This document shows positions 38,552-49,836 of a DNA stretch of 64,000 bases, piece by piece; the stretch's first letter is position 1, and every line of letters starts with the position of its first letter. The notes beneath the pieces were generated by a model. The model ran no database searches. It saw only the letters and a program-made list of their open reading frames with translations, and was not told the DNA's origin. Both the position numbers and the translations under genes were made by a program. Origin of the DNA: Acanthopleura granulata (Eukaryota > Mollusca > Polyplacophora > Chitonida > Chitonidae). The stretch is from positions 43,059,114 to 43,123,113 of the forward strand of contig JABBOT010000080.1 of assembly GCA_016165875.1 (NCBI GenBank), written 5' to 3'.

Positions 38552-39343
38552 TTCTCATATGGTGAGATCCAGAATCAGCATAACCGTTTAACATCTGTAG
38601 ATTTCTTATCTCTATCATACCAACAAAAACAACAATAACACAATAAATTGCGTATAAAAGTGCCACTGGTATTGCAACATTAATACAGTTTCTTTGTTAA
38701 TCTGAATTCTGACCAAGAAAGTGCGAAGAGCGAAGCATACTAAATTCTACTACTAAATTCTGACATTCTCTGTATCAAAATAACACACTCCCATTAGAAA
38801 GTTTGTTCACCAGATATCCTTAAATACTTTAAAACAATTATGGATGCTATCAAAGTTTTAGATCAACTTACTGCATGTAAGAGAATTGATGTGAAATCCA
38901 ATGATGGAAATGGGCTCAGCTATGCAATGCACAGTCCATGTTTAAGTTTACAATAGCCAAAAAAAAAAAAAATAAAAAAAAAACATCCAACGAGTAATCA
39001 GCACTTGAGACATACTATTAAGACAATTTATTATTATTTAATAACTTGTAGTGTAGTTTCTACTGAGAGCAAGCTTGTACTACATTGGCTGACTCCAGCT
39101 CTGTATTAACTAAATTATGTATGAAAAAATGTGATAATCTCAAAAATCAATGCACCTTACGAATTAAAATTATATTTAAAAGCTTGGTGTGTTTACGGGC
39201 TTTCAACTGCAATTTTCGCTCTGACATGCTATTCTGGTACGATATGTAAAGCTAAATGTGGTGAGACATGTAAGTTACATCTTGCTCTGTAAGCTTGCCT
39301 CTGTACTTCCTGTGCTATCCGTAAAATATCAAGCTTGGGACCG
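38552..39343. other. Spacer inside the DDE/YqaJ element
   Basis: AT-rich, with an A-rich run at about 38958-38983. No coding relic recognised. Confidence 0.45.
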
Positions 39344-39802
39344 TTAAAATGTGTCTGTATTCATGGACGCCTCGGTTGTCAAATACAGATGGGTATCCAC
39401 ATGTATCCTCACCGTTAAATCTACAGCCGGGAGAAATTTTGTGGAACTTTTTTCCATGTTCGAACGCATACTACTCACAGCGCCGGAACCACGCATACCA
39501 GAAATCTGCCACATGGCTTTCTCCCTTGCATACATAGCTTTCCGCGCAGTGAGGAGTATGGATCCTGGGTGGACTTGCACAAATTTCAACCAGTTTCACG
39601 CTCGTGTGGATTTACCACTGATGACATCACGGATATCTACCTGGAATCGACCTGGGGCGTCTATGAGAACGGTCTGCCTTGGTACATGTATATTGGGTCT
39701 AGTAGCAGGGGAAATACAGAGGTTTTCAAGGTAAGCTAACTTACTAACAGGCACATTTCTGACACATTTAATTAGCTGCTCTAACATCGATCCATCGCAC
39801 AC
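39344..39802 (-). other. Unassigned open stretch, possibly coding
   Basis: On minus, 39802-39344 is open except for one stop at 39596-39598. On plus, a 127-codon ORF (39351-39734) overlaps it and a donor-like AG|GTAAGC follows at 39731. Local GC is higher than the surroundings, which can suggest old coding DNA. I recognise no domain on either strand. Its position between transposase and nuclease suggests it belongs to the transposon or is the 3' end of the nuclease gene. Confidence 0.25.
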
Positions 39803-39869
39803 AATGTATGTATTTTAAAATTATGGGCATACTTAAACCAAAATAATCATGTAAAAAAATTTTAGGAAT

Positions 39870-41690
39870 GATAGGAATATTATGTATATTTTTATCTTTA
39901 AATGGGTAACTGCATTTGCTCTCAATAAGATCTCTACCGCAGCACTTACAATGAACAAATCCATCAGGGCTGACACCAATGTATGGGTGTGAATGACTTT
40001 TATCACGTAACGTCTGATGACAAGAAAAGGTGTTATGCCTTCTTTTCTGCTTCTCAATATAGAGTATTCTAGCAACGTTTTCATACTGCTTTCCAAACAC
40101 CAGGGCAGGAGTACATATATTGGTATTCGTTTTTAAAATTGATTTAACATAAGAATTTTCAGAATGAGAACCAGATGAATGAATGACATTGTGGGTTACA
40201 GAAACAGTTTTCCACCGTAGCGATATTTGTATCATTGTTGATTTTCTGACTGGCCAGTTGTTGACCTTTGTATATCATATAATTTCTCTTTTTCTACATT
40301 TTCACACAAAAATTATACGAAAGGTGTTGTTACATTTGCAATTCTGTATGTAGGTAAAAGATTAAAAGATCAATCATCCTCTACGTCAGTGTCACTATCG
40401 CTAGATGGTGGTTCTAAGGTTGTTAGGAAACAAGATTTCTAGTTTTTGGCTAAATAGTAAAATTTCTGTTCAATTTCTCTTTTATCAATATTAGTTTGAC
40501 GTTGAATTGGGTTGAAAATTGGTTTAATTGAATATTTTCCTTAGACAGGCTGGTGTTGATGTTGCTAATTGTCTTGGATGTGCTCTTTACTCTGGGCTTG
40601 TCCCGCTTGCAAGGCTCATCTGCCCCCACTGATGTTCCACCATCCTTATGCCTCAGGATGTCATCATTTAGGGAAAACAGCAGAACGCCCATATGCTTAC
40701 AGTTTCCAACATCCCTGAAAGCAGAATGAAAATATACACATATTTTGATCTCTTCCATATGTCTACCTATTACTAAAGTATTCTTAAAATAGCGCTGTTA
40801 CTTTTGGTGTTGGTAAAATAATTAAAATAAGATAAATGTATAGGCCTGCATATATTTCTCTATAAGTTGTTTATATATTTGTTTATTTATTTCTTTGATG
40901 TATATAATTTAACATGTATAACAACAAAATGTCTACTATCTATGTACATATATCGTGTTACGGTAAAATTAAAATTAAAAATACACACAAGTACATATTC
41001 AGGGTGTTTGTATTTTGGTTATTTACGGTATTGATAATATTGTAACAGAAACTTACGCTACGCACTGACAGCCACCTGAAACAACGTCACCGTCTTCTTT
41101 TAGCAGAATCCAGGTCTTATATGGGGCATCAGTTTGAGAAGTTTCCCGCGTAAGATTTGCCTGTACATAAACGTGCGGGTAACTTTTTGTGAGAGCAAAC
41201 GCAACATCGTTCACTTGACGCTGTAAAAACAGCTGATACAACTTTCTGTTTTTCCGAATTTTTCAACTCACCAGCGAACCGTTTGGTTTTGGTCATAAGC
41301 TAAACATGCGCCATGTCCACCTCAGGCAAACTGACCAGATCATATCTCCACCCATTCATTTCTGACTCGGGCGGCAAAATGACAACGGTGTTCACCGACC
41401 GCCGGAGAATACTCCACTCGGCGTTGTCATCTTCATGGAGACAACAGGCAGCCTTTCCAAAAATACCGACCTCGCCAGCTTGAAGAGCGTGCCTCGTTGA
41501 GTTTCAGAAGCACAAGTGACACCTCTTTCCTTCAGGAACGTCTTAAGTTCACAAACATACAGCTGTTCAGTTTTCTCCTTTCGTCTTTTACAATATATGT
41601 TAGTGAAAATGAACAGAAAATATATGTCTGTTATAGTATAAGTACACAAAAATAGGTGCCTAACATTTTGGACAGGTCTCATGGTACAGC
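39870..41690 (-). pseudogene. SAP/SWIM/YqaJ-nuclease gene of the DDE element (broken, multi-exon)
   Basis: Read on minus in order. A SAP-like segment (LYVCELKTFLKERGVTC, about 41560-41500). A linker with LPPESEMNGW and SLPEVDMAHV (about 41390-41300) ending in an in-frame TAG at 41300-41302. A SWIM zinc finger whose CxC (GGCQCVA) ends one exon at 41053 with donor GTAAGT, and whose CxH (GNCKHMG) starts the next after an acceptor near 40720. A YqaJ exonuclease core (about 40200-39880) with GKQYENVA (Glu), SPDG (Asp) and IESK (ExK), so the E-D-ExK set is complete. Segments switch frame more than once, so this copy is probably dead, although some breaks could be unrecognised introns. YqaJ proteins are lambda-exonuclease-like; pairing with this DDE class is known for ISL2EU-type elements. 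Confidence 0.8.
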
Positions 41691-41888
41691 ACAGCTTTTC
41701 TTACCTTTGGCGACAGAAGAGTTCGAACTCGAAACTCTCCTGTTAGTTGTGCTCCGTTGTATTAAGTTATACTCAGATGTTATCAGTTGTTGTCAGGTTC
41801 AGGCCGTAGTGAAAACAAACAGACGTTGAGTTACCTTACTGTTTACGAAGTATCACATAATGCGAAAATTTACGATAAATCACATAAA

Positions 41889-42096
41889 ACAAGCGGTTAT
41901 GCTCGGAAGCATTTTTCGACGGAATTCTGAAATATGCACTAAACACAACTCATATTTCTTACACAGCATACTACACATACAGCATAAAACATCAAACAAT
42001 GAAAAAGTACATATTTAAAGCACAATCACGCTAATTTACATAAAAATTATGCTGTCAACTATCAAAAATGTGGAGCGGTACCAGCCGTCATCAACA
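41889..42096 (-). mobile_element. Bel/Pao left LTR (3' LTR), internally deleted
   Basis: Matches the right LTR over the TATGCACTAAA, CACATACAGCATAAAACATC and ACAATGAAAAAGTACATATT segments, and again over GTCAACT..TCAAAAATG. It lacks about 258 bases present in the right copy (46530-46787); the junction is at about 42053. The inner edge is CATCAACA at 42089-42096, complement of an LTR start TGTTGATG. The outer edge is not resolved and could reach about 41760. Confidence 0.8.
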
Positions 42097-45000
42097 ACCT
42101 ATCTGAAGTTTAATCTGAACATTTAAACGAACATACAAACAGTGAAAAGAGGCTTTCAAAGTAAGTGTCACGATAGAAAGTTTATCTGGGAAACAGACTG
42201 GAGTAGCCTCTGAGTTAGTGATCCACAGTCTCATTGATGAAACTCCGTTTCCTTGGTTCTCAGCTTTTCTCTGTGTATCGCTCTGGTTGCTAAGCAAGTG
42301 AAAAGACATCCGTAGCGCCTCAACATACACCAACCTCTCTTCACATGGAAAGGACCAAAGCAATCGATCCCGACACTGGAAAATGTCTAGTCTCAACTTC
42401 TGTTGGATCTTGAATTCAGGCTCAGTTTTCCAATAAACACCAAGAGCTGTCTCTGCTGGAAGAGAATGGACGCCAAGCTCTCTGAAGTTCTTTGCTCTGC
42501 GGCCCACAGGAACTTATACATCACTCTTGTGACTCACGCATTTAGTGATCTTCAATCTGCCCTTTTGCCGGAAACTACTAAGTTGTCCAGTAATACCTAC
42601 AGCCTCGTCAGCTGTGTCCACTTTATTAATATTGTCGTCAACATAGAAGTTGTTGAGTACAGTCTGTACCACATTATGTCGTATTCTGTGACGTGATCGT
42701 TTGAAGTGCGCCACATAGCGAAGCTGGCACGGCTTGGTGATCAGATACAGCCAAAGAGATGTACAGCCCTCTGGTTCTTTACTGGGATCATCTTCTTGCC
42801 ACCACAGGAAACTCAATACATCCCACATTTCTTGTTACCTTGACTTGATGGAACATATCTTCCACATCTTCTATAATAGCTACCATCTTTTCTCGAAACC
42901 GTAGTAGCACGCCCATGAGAGTATTTGTCATATACGGCCTCTGTAGTACATGATTATTTCACGAAAAACCATCGTACTTAGCTGCACAATCAAACACTAT
43001 GCGCAACTTCTCTGGTTTCTTGTCATTCGTGACGAAGTGGTGTGGCACGTACCATGTCTTACCCCTCGCCGATAGAAGTCGCCCCTTTTGGAATCTTCTC
43101 TGCAAACCCTTTGTCAAGCAAAGAATGTATTTCTGACTTGTGCGTGTCAAGCATTTTGACATTTCTCTCTAGTTACATGCGAAGCAATTGAAGTCGAAGT
43201 TTAGCCAGATGATAGTTATTTGGCAGACACGGTTGTTGGCTTTTAAAAGGGATAACCATCTGATATTGTCTATCAATAACTTGAATGCTGTTCTCCCGTA
43301 TGCTTGTAACCCTTTTATATTCTATGGACAATTGATGCCCTGTATCTACAAAGTTCTCACTCGTCTCCAATTTCCAGAACTTTTCTACCAGCGAATTTGC
43401 CTGCACAAAGTGAGAGACAGCTGATGTCCTCCCCTACACATGTAAAGGCCAGTTTCCCTCCATCAATTTTTGGAAAGTCGATCCCTTTCAAGTGAGATCA
43501 ACAATAAATATCAACCTTGTCGACAACATTGTGTTTCAATACGGGAAGCTTTGACGCAGAGTACTCTCGCGGGTTAGACACTAACAGACTTTCACTGACC
43601 TCAGTTACTTCCAGAGGGATAACCTTTGTGTTAGACGGTTGTCTCCCATTTCCCAGTGTTGTAAGTCTTAAGGCTGTATTGGTACCTCGACATCCCAGTT
43701 AATCAAACAGTTCTTGAGAGCAAAAGGTATCAGTACTGCCGCTATCAAGAAGAGGATAAGTACTGATCGACTGTTCATTTCCACGAGCACGTTGACTGGA
43801 AATATGGCTAGGGCGATTTTCCTATCATAATTCCCAAAGATGCTGCATGAGGAACTGTGTACCTTAGCATCACCTTTTGCTCGTGTCTGTTTCCTTCCTT
43901 TTCTTGAATGCAATGTGGAATGAGTCAGTGAGTGTCCTTGTATTGAGCAGCGACAGTCTTTCGGGCAACACTGGATCTGTGTTAAGTAGAAAAACAGTTA
44001 AAGCATAGTGTTTTTTCTTTGGCGAACTCTCCTCTATTTTCTTGAGTCATGTCATGTGTGAACTTCATTTTGTTAACGGATGTTTTTCGAGGCACAAATG
44101 AGAACGGAGAATTCCTGTATCAGTCTTGTTCTTGTTCTCCATTGACGCTTCACTAATTGCAGGAATGCTGAAGCTCGTTCCCTGTTTTTTTTTTTACCCA
44201 TTACTTTTGAAATGAAACATTTGGTCCCCTTTGGCCAGTTCCTTCAGTGCAACCAAACACTGGGTCGTTTAGTTCTCGCTGTCGGCCGCTGTCTCTATAA
44301 ACCTGACGAGATGTACAGTATCTGGGTACTTCCCATCTGACTCGAAGGTCTGATTAACTTTTGATGCCATCTTCCTTGCAAATAGGTAGACATTTTCTAC
44401 ACCAGCTTTACCATCTTTGCTTGGTTATCCACTTCGCTCAATTTACCCATGGCATTCAAAGTGAGCATGGAGTTCTTCACATCATCTGCATATGAGCGAA
44501 GAGCATTTTTGTCATATGGCTTAATAGTAAGACCGCTACTGACTATGCCTTAGATATTACGTAATCATTACCAAACCTTTCTTTCAGTGGATATCTTGTT
44601 TGGGTGAATCCGGAGGCAATTCAGCTCGATACTCTCAAGCGTTCCACCAAGGCTGTCATCAAAGGCTCAGGTGAATGTCCAGTATTTCAGACGGTTCCCT
44701 GTGAATACACTTAGCTCTGCCTGTGAAAGTTGCACGACGTGATGGATTTGTTTTTGTAAAAGAATCAACAGCTCTTCCTTACTTGTAGATATCTCAAGCA
44801 ACACGCTTTGGTCCGTGTGGATTTATTTGTTTATTTATTTGATTGGTGTTCCACGCTGTACTCAAGAATATTTCACTTCTACGCTAATACACTTATATTT
44901 CCCGGAGGAAACCCACGACCATTCGCAGGTTGCTGGCAGACCTTCCCACGTACGGCTGGAGAGGAATCCAGCATGAGCAAGACTTGAACTCACAGCAACC

Positions 45001-46184
45001 GCATTGGTGGAAGGCATCTGGGTCATTGTCCTGCGCTAGCGCGCTAACCGACTGAGCCACGGGAGCCAATGGAATAACAATATGTTTCCCTTGTTAGGAC
45101 TTGTATATGATTTTGTACCAGTCGCTCCTTGGCCAGCGTACTGTGTATATGGCTGCTTGTTGTAAGCTTTTACGCAGTCTGTAATCTGGGAAGTCTTTGC
45201 TGGAGATCCAGAAACCAACATCTTGTCTACCTTGGCCTGCAGCTCATCCATCATCTCTTGCTGTTGGTGGATTAACTGGAGCATTAAATTCGTATCCCCT
45301 GTATCAGTTATATGTCTGCTTTAGTTCCTGCTCTTCCAACTTGATCTTTGAAGTCGCGGGCTACTCTGAGAATGAGAATTTAATACAGAACTATGGTACA
45401 TTGGTGTTTCCTCCACAGACTCCTTCATTTCATCCTCAACTTTTGTGTTTCTTTGAGAAGCATTTAAACCCTGGGAGGAAACACTCTCTGTCCGGCTTCC
45501 ATACTCGGCGTAATCCTTTTCCTCTGCCTCTGCTACCGGTAATTCCATTTGCAACTCTAAACTCTCTTCAAGCTGCTGTAATTCCATCTGCTGGCGTATA
45601 ACCAGCCAGAGCTGCTTCATTGACTCCACTTTAACCAAACCTGCAGCCTTCTTGGCTCGAACTTTGACCTTAGACTGCTTATTGTTGCTTACTACTAGTT
45701 TGGCTGGCAGAATCTTCTGGATTAATTAAATAACTTGTGTCACCGAACTCAATCAAATTTTCGGAAAGGCCAATCCAGTCTTGTATTTTAACTCTAAAAC
45801 AATTAAAGCTCTGTTCAGCTTTATAGTATACTTCATTGATACATCTTCACTTAACGTTTCGGGTAGAGTTCTGTACTGCAGGTGCTTTCCATGGAATGTA
45901 GACAATGTAACCTTGATATCTTTCAACTTTTGTGACACAAGAGAAACCTCAGCACAAGTTTTTATCAATTCTTTAATCTGATTTTTTCGTCTTGTCAGTG
46001 AAGCGTTATATGCACTTCTCCATCTTGATCTGACGATAATTTTCGCTGTTGTCTGGCTGTGTACCCTTTGGTAAACTCTGATGTCGTCAGACCTAGACAT
46101 TGCTGTGAGAATAGCTATCGCAATATCATTTCGCTTCGGTCGTGAAAGTTTCTTGAACTTAGATGTAGAGAATAAATTCAACAC
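42091..46184 (-). pseudogene. Bel/Pao retrotransposon gag-pol relic
   Basis: Internal region of an LTR retrotransposon, in minus order. Gag (46184-44560): basic N-terminus, a Glu/Gln-rich coiled-coil stretch (45638-45040), then a region with FTGNRLKYWTF typical of Bel/Pao gag, interrupted by a stop. A protease D-S-G motif near 43735-43755, out of frame with its neighbours. [11 protein letters not shown] near 43010 and SFLWW plus YVDD (42810-42630). Then ALGVYWKTE (about 42445), abutting the 3' LTR. RNase H and integrase are not found, so a large 3' deletion is likely. Several stops and frameshifts show it is inactive. Confidence 0.85.
44818..45067 (-). mobile_element. SINE inserted in Bel/Pao gag
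   Basis: On + it begins with TTATTTATTTGATTGGTG and ends with GCGCGCTAACCGACTGAGCC, the complement of a tRNA-like head. The GGCGGCCAGCATTATGG part of the centre is replaced by a short AT-rich stretch. Gag-like sequence continues on both sides (45070-45300 and 44560-44760), so the SINE landed after the LTR element. Confidence 0.88.
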
Positions 46185-46204
46185 AAATGACCGTTGGGAT
46201 CTTG

Positions 46205-46826
46205 TACACTGATATCTGGCTTTATCATATCGTTATTCATAGCCTTACATAGACAGCTTTCTGCTCTGCCACAGAGGAATGGATCAGAATGTTCAAACAG
46301 CGTGGTAATCAGGTGCAATTAATTGTGTTCTGTTATATTCAGTATACAGGAATTCACCTACAACAAGTTGTTATGCTAGGTGGCATTTTTCCACGTAATT
46401 CTGCTCTGTATGCACTAAATACTACTCATATTACTTACACAGTATACCACACATACAGCATAAAACATCAAACAATGAAAAAGTACATATTTAAAGCACA
46501 ATCACGTTCATTTACATAAAGATTATGCTTTTCTTATTACGTACAACCACGCGACATTTCTCACAAACTTTATGGCCACAAAATCCGCTTCACGCCTAGC
46601 CTACATCAGGTAGTTTCTTCACAGACCGTATGACATATACGGTCTGTGCTTTACGACTTGACAGCACTAAAGCTATGTCAATGATTCATTTAGAACGTCT
46701 CAAAAATTCAAAGACTCATAAACGTTATCCGAACAACATGTCGACGACCATTCTCTTGCTTCTTCTGCCACATTCAAAACCTTAACTGTCAACTGTCAAA
46801 ATGCGGAGCCGGACTAGTCATCAACA
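46205..46826 (-). mobile_element. Bel/Pao right LTR (5' LTR)
   Basis: Shares several hundred bases with 41889-42096 in the same orientation. The outer edge CATCAACA ends at 46826, where similarity to the left copy stops. The inner edge lies somewhere between 46190 and 46360; 46205 is an estimate. It contains a perfect hairpin with 12-base arms (46620-46631 with 46637-46648). The element reads on minus, so this LTR would carry its promoter. Confidence 0.8.
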
Positions 46827-48040
46827 GTGATTGATTTGGTTTTGTTACCTTACAGCCAGAGAAATCCTTATGCTAGATATATATTTCTATAACAATGTCA
46901 ATTCCTCCCTTTATAAACGGAACATGATTTCAGTAGATATAACTTCTATCTTAAGTTGAGACCCAACTTCCGAACATATTGGTTGCAGAGCTGCAAGCAT
47001 AGAAGTGTGGAAAATATATTCTGGGAATGAGACAACCCGTTAAAGGAGGTTATAATGAAAACAATACACAAAACACCACCTTAAAGCGAAGTACGCATCA
47101 TCTAAAAGGCCATTTTGTACTGATTACAGATATGATCTCTATCTTTTTGTGCGTTTTTTAAAAGTTATTTTAACGGGAATAAGAAATTAGGTGATGTGAT
47201 GGGACTTTTTAGATCATACTGAACAGGTTGAGGCACAGTGACATCACAGATTCATTTTGCTGCTAAACCTGCTGAAATTGTTATATTTCCAAATGAGATG
47301 GTCCAGGGATTCCCCCGGGCTCTGTCAGGTTTCCTCCCGCCATAATGCATAATGCTGGCCGCCGTCGTATGGGTGAGATATTCTTGAGTACCGCGTAAAA
47401 CGCCAATAAAATAAATAAATAAGTAAATACTTCCACATTAAATACACATACGGGTGTAGTACTTCATGTATATTCAAATAGGACGTAGACACGTAGCAAT
47501 CAGAGCATGTCTTGGTGAATAGTTTGTGAGGACAGCGTGTCACCAGCGATGCGTGTATTTCATGCTCCAATGGCTCAGTAGCTACATGGATTGGCAGAAT
47601 TATCATGTACATAAAATAATATTACAGTCTTAACCGGTTTGGGTAATTACTCACGCCTAGTGCGAGCGGGTTTAAATGAATGTTGTGTGCTCCAAGTGTA
47701 TCTTAAGAAAGATTCATAATACCCTAATTTTTCTAATTTGGGTACAGATATTAGTAGCATTGAAATTAAAAAATACATATCTGTCTCAGTTTTTTCGGAG
47801 AAGCAAAGATATGCCATCGTATCATTGGACGAACTAATGAGGAAAGAGAAACTGTGGAATAATGTCAAAATTACATGTATATAAGCCAGAAAGAGCTTAC
47901 CAGATGTCACAAAATTAGAAGAATGACAGTATGAGTGAGTTCTCATCAGCTCGCATCTCACCTGACCTTCTGAAACACGAACTTTTGAACCATGTTCTAA
48001 AAATGTAAGTCGCCATGGTCCATTTCACAAAGCGCCGAGA
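46827..48040. other. Flank between the LTR element and EF-hand gene 1
   Basis: No gene recognised except the SINE fragment at 47296-47429. Minus ORFs at 47325-47612 and 47647-47961 lack family features. Confidence 0.5.
47296..47429 (+). mobile_element. SINE 3' half (plus orientation)
   Basis: Starts in the centre (TTCCCCCGGGCTCTGTCAGG), then TCCTCCCGCCATAATG, GGCCGCCGTCGTATGG, ATATTCTTGAGTACCGCG, and a tail AATAAAATAAATAAATAAG. The tRNA head is absent, a normal 5' truncation. Confidence 0.85.
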
Positions 48041-48044
48041 GGCA

Positions 48045-48058
48045 TATATATATATATA
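48045..48058 (+). promoter_or_regulatory. TATA box of EF-hand gene 1 (putative)
   Basis: An alternating TATATATATATATA run about 150 bases before the predicted exon 1 donor. EF-hand gene 2 has the same TATA-to-donor distance, which is the main support; a plain TA microsatellite is the alternative. Confidence 0.45.
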
Positions 48059-48084
48059 GAATCACCCAGTTGACTGATGCTGTT

Positions 48085-48208
48085 AAGTGTCACGTATAGA
48101 GTAACTACCACGCTCATTGTGTATTCTGTTTGACTTCTCATTTGACTCGTTTAAGAGTTCTTCCTCCGTTGCCTGGATTAAGAGAAGTCTTGTTCTTGCA
48201 CGCAATAT
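48085..48208 (+). other. Predicted exon 1 (5' leader) of EF-hand gene 1, ending in AT of the start codon
   Basis: Ends ...GCACGCAAT at 48208, followed by the strong donor GTAAGTGTT. Spliced to the acceptor at 50559, the last two bases AT join the first base G of exon 2 to make ATG in the EF-hand frame. The left end is an estimate from the TATA position. Confidence 0.45.
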
Positions 48209-49297
48209 GTAAGTGTTACCAGTTCCGCAGTTTTTTACCTGCCACAAGTAGTTCTGTATGAGTAGCTCTGTCTGTCTGTCTGTCAATTGGTCGGTCAAAG
48301 TTTTGACATCCTGACTTTTAACATAGGCTGCATAGTGGTACAAATTCTTGACCTCCCATCTTCTAACAATGGCCATTCAGTTCAAGGAGATGACCGGGGT
48401 GCAAAAAAGCATTAACATTTCACACATTATCGCAGCTAGTATGAATTTAAGCATGCTGTATGACAAATGTATAGGCACAAATATCTCATTTAACAGTGGT
48501 TATTTTCGCTATATACATGTTCACACTGTAAGTTATTGTAGGAGAATATCAACGGACATAGTGGTTAGTGCGGTCAGTTCTTCGGCAAATGAATTCTGCA
48601 CCTAACATGTTTAATCTATGTTAGAGGCTTCCGCTGTTAAGGCACTCCAAATTAATCTGATACCGTAACACTAGAAATTGGATCTCGACCAAGGAGCTAT
48701 GCGCCTCAAGAAGCCAAGGTGACCATAGCTATGTCTGTCAGTTGCTGATAGCCTGTATAGGTTACAAGAGGGCACTAATTATCTTACTATTTGTGTAGTA
48801 AATTTGTCAAATTCAATTTCAAAAATATATATCCTCAAACTTTCGCGCGGTGCTACGTCGAACCACCACATGAAGCCTGAGCTTTTCTCTACAACATATA
48901 TAAAACTTAAACCTTTAAACACCCAATGAGGCCAGTTTATATCCATCCGCCCAAACACTGTGTAAGTCATAAAAGATGAGGTCGTGCAACTGTGTCACCA
49001 GCGATCACACAGGGTTGGTTGTCCGAGCATGCGCGAGAGTGGTACAACTATAGACCCCGTGGATCTCCGAAGCGTGACACTGTACTGTACTATTAGCCAC
49101 AGGGACACTGCTTGGTTAACTCAGATCAAGCATACTTTTTCGCCCGAAGTCCACAGCATTTGCATCCTGACTCCAAACGTAAAAAATTCCATTCACATGA
49201 ATTGATTCATAATCCTGACTGCCCTTGGTACGGAGAATCGAGGCCAAAACAACCAGGCGTGCCTTCTATGGATATCGCATTTATTTATTTATTTATT

Positions 49298-49666
49298 ACC
49301 GAGGCTTTAACCGATAGAGATCTTACACTCATGTTTTACCAAGGCTTTAGCCGTTACAGACCGTACACTCCGGTGTGACAGAGGTTTAGAGAGAGAGGTT
49401 TTAGATAGAGATCGTACTCTCATGTGTGAACGAGGCTTTAACTGATAGAGATCGTACACTCATGTGTGACCGAGGCATTAGTCGATGGAGACCATACACT
49501 CTTGTATGACAGAGGCTTTAACGGATAGAAACCGTATAGTCCGGTGTGATTGAGGTTTCAGTCGGTAGAGACCACACACTCACGTGACCGAGGCTTTAGT
49601 CTATAGAGGTCGTACACTCCGATGTGACTTAGGCTTTAGTCGATAGAGATCGTATACTCCGGTGTG
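49298..49666 (+). repeat. 40-bp tandem repeat, 9 copies, between two SINE-type tails
   Basis: Units begin ACCGAGGCTTTA and end CACTCcGGTGTG or CACTCATGTGTG, at 40-base spacing with one insertion in unit 3. Immediately before is an ATTTATTTATTTATTTATT run (49279-49297), and immediately after is a SINE 3' half ending in its own tail at 49836. Lies inside intron 1 of EF-hand gene 1. Confidence 0.9.
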
Positions 49667-49685
49667 ACTGAGACAGTCAGCCGTG

Positions 49686-49836
49686 GGAAGGCAAACCAGC
49701 AACCTGTGGATGGCCGTGGATTTTCTCGAGGGTTCTTTCTGGTTTCCTCCCTGCCGCGGTATAAGTGACAGATTGTTGAGTATAGCGTAAAACACCATTC
49801 GCCTGAATAAATAAATAAAAAAAGAAATAAATAAAT
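49686..49836 (+). mobile_element. SINE 3' half joined to the 40-bp array
   Basis: Family segments in order: AACCAGCAACCTGTGGATGG, TTTCTGGTTTCCTCCC, ATAGCGTAAAACACCATTCG, then AATAAATAAATAAA tail. The tRNA head is replaced by the array. Confidence 0.8.

Noticed and set aside
40865..40925. TTTATTTATTTCTTTGATGTA resembling a SINE tail
   Set aside because: No central domain follows, so it is only AT-rich sequence.
45197..45601. Plus ORF of 134 codons
   Set aside because: Antisense of Bel/Pao gag; the minus strand carries the family features.
48083..48376. Minus ORF of 97 codons over the predicted exon 1 of EF-hand gene 1
   Set aside because: No domain recognised, and it crosses the TATA/donor structure supported by the paralogue.
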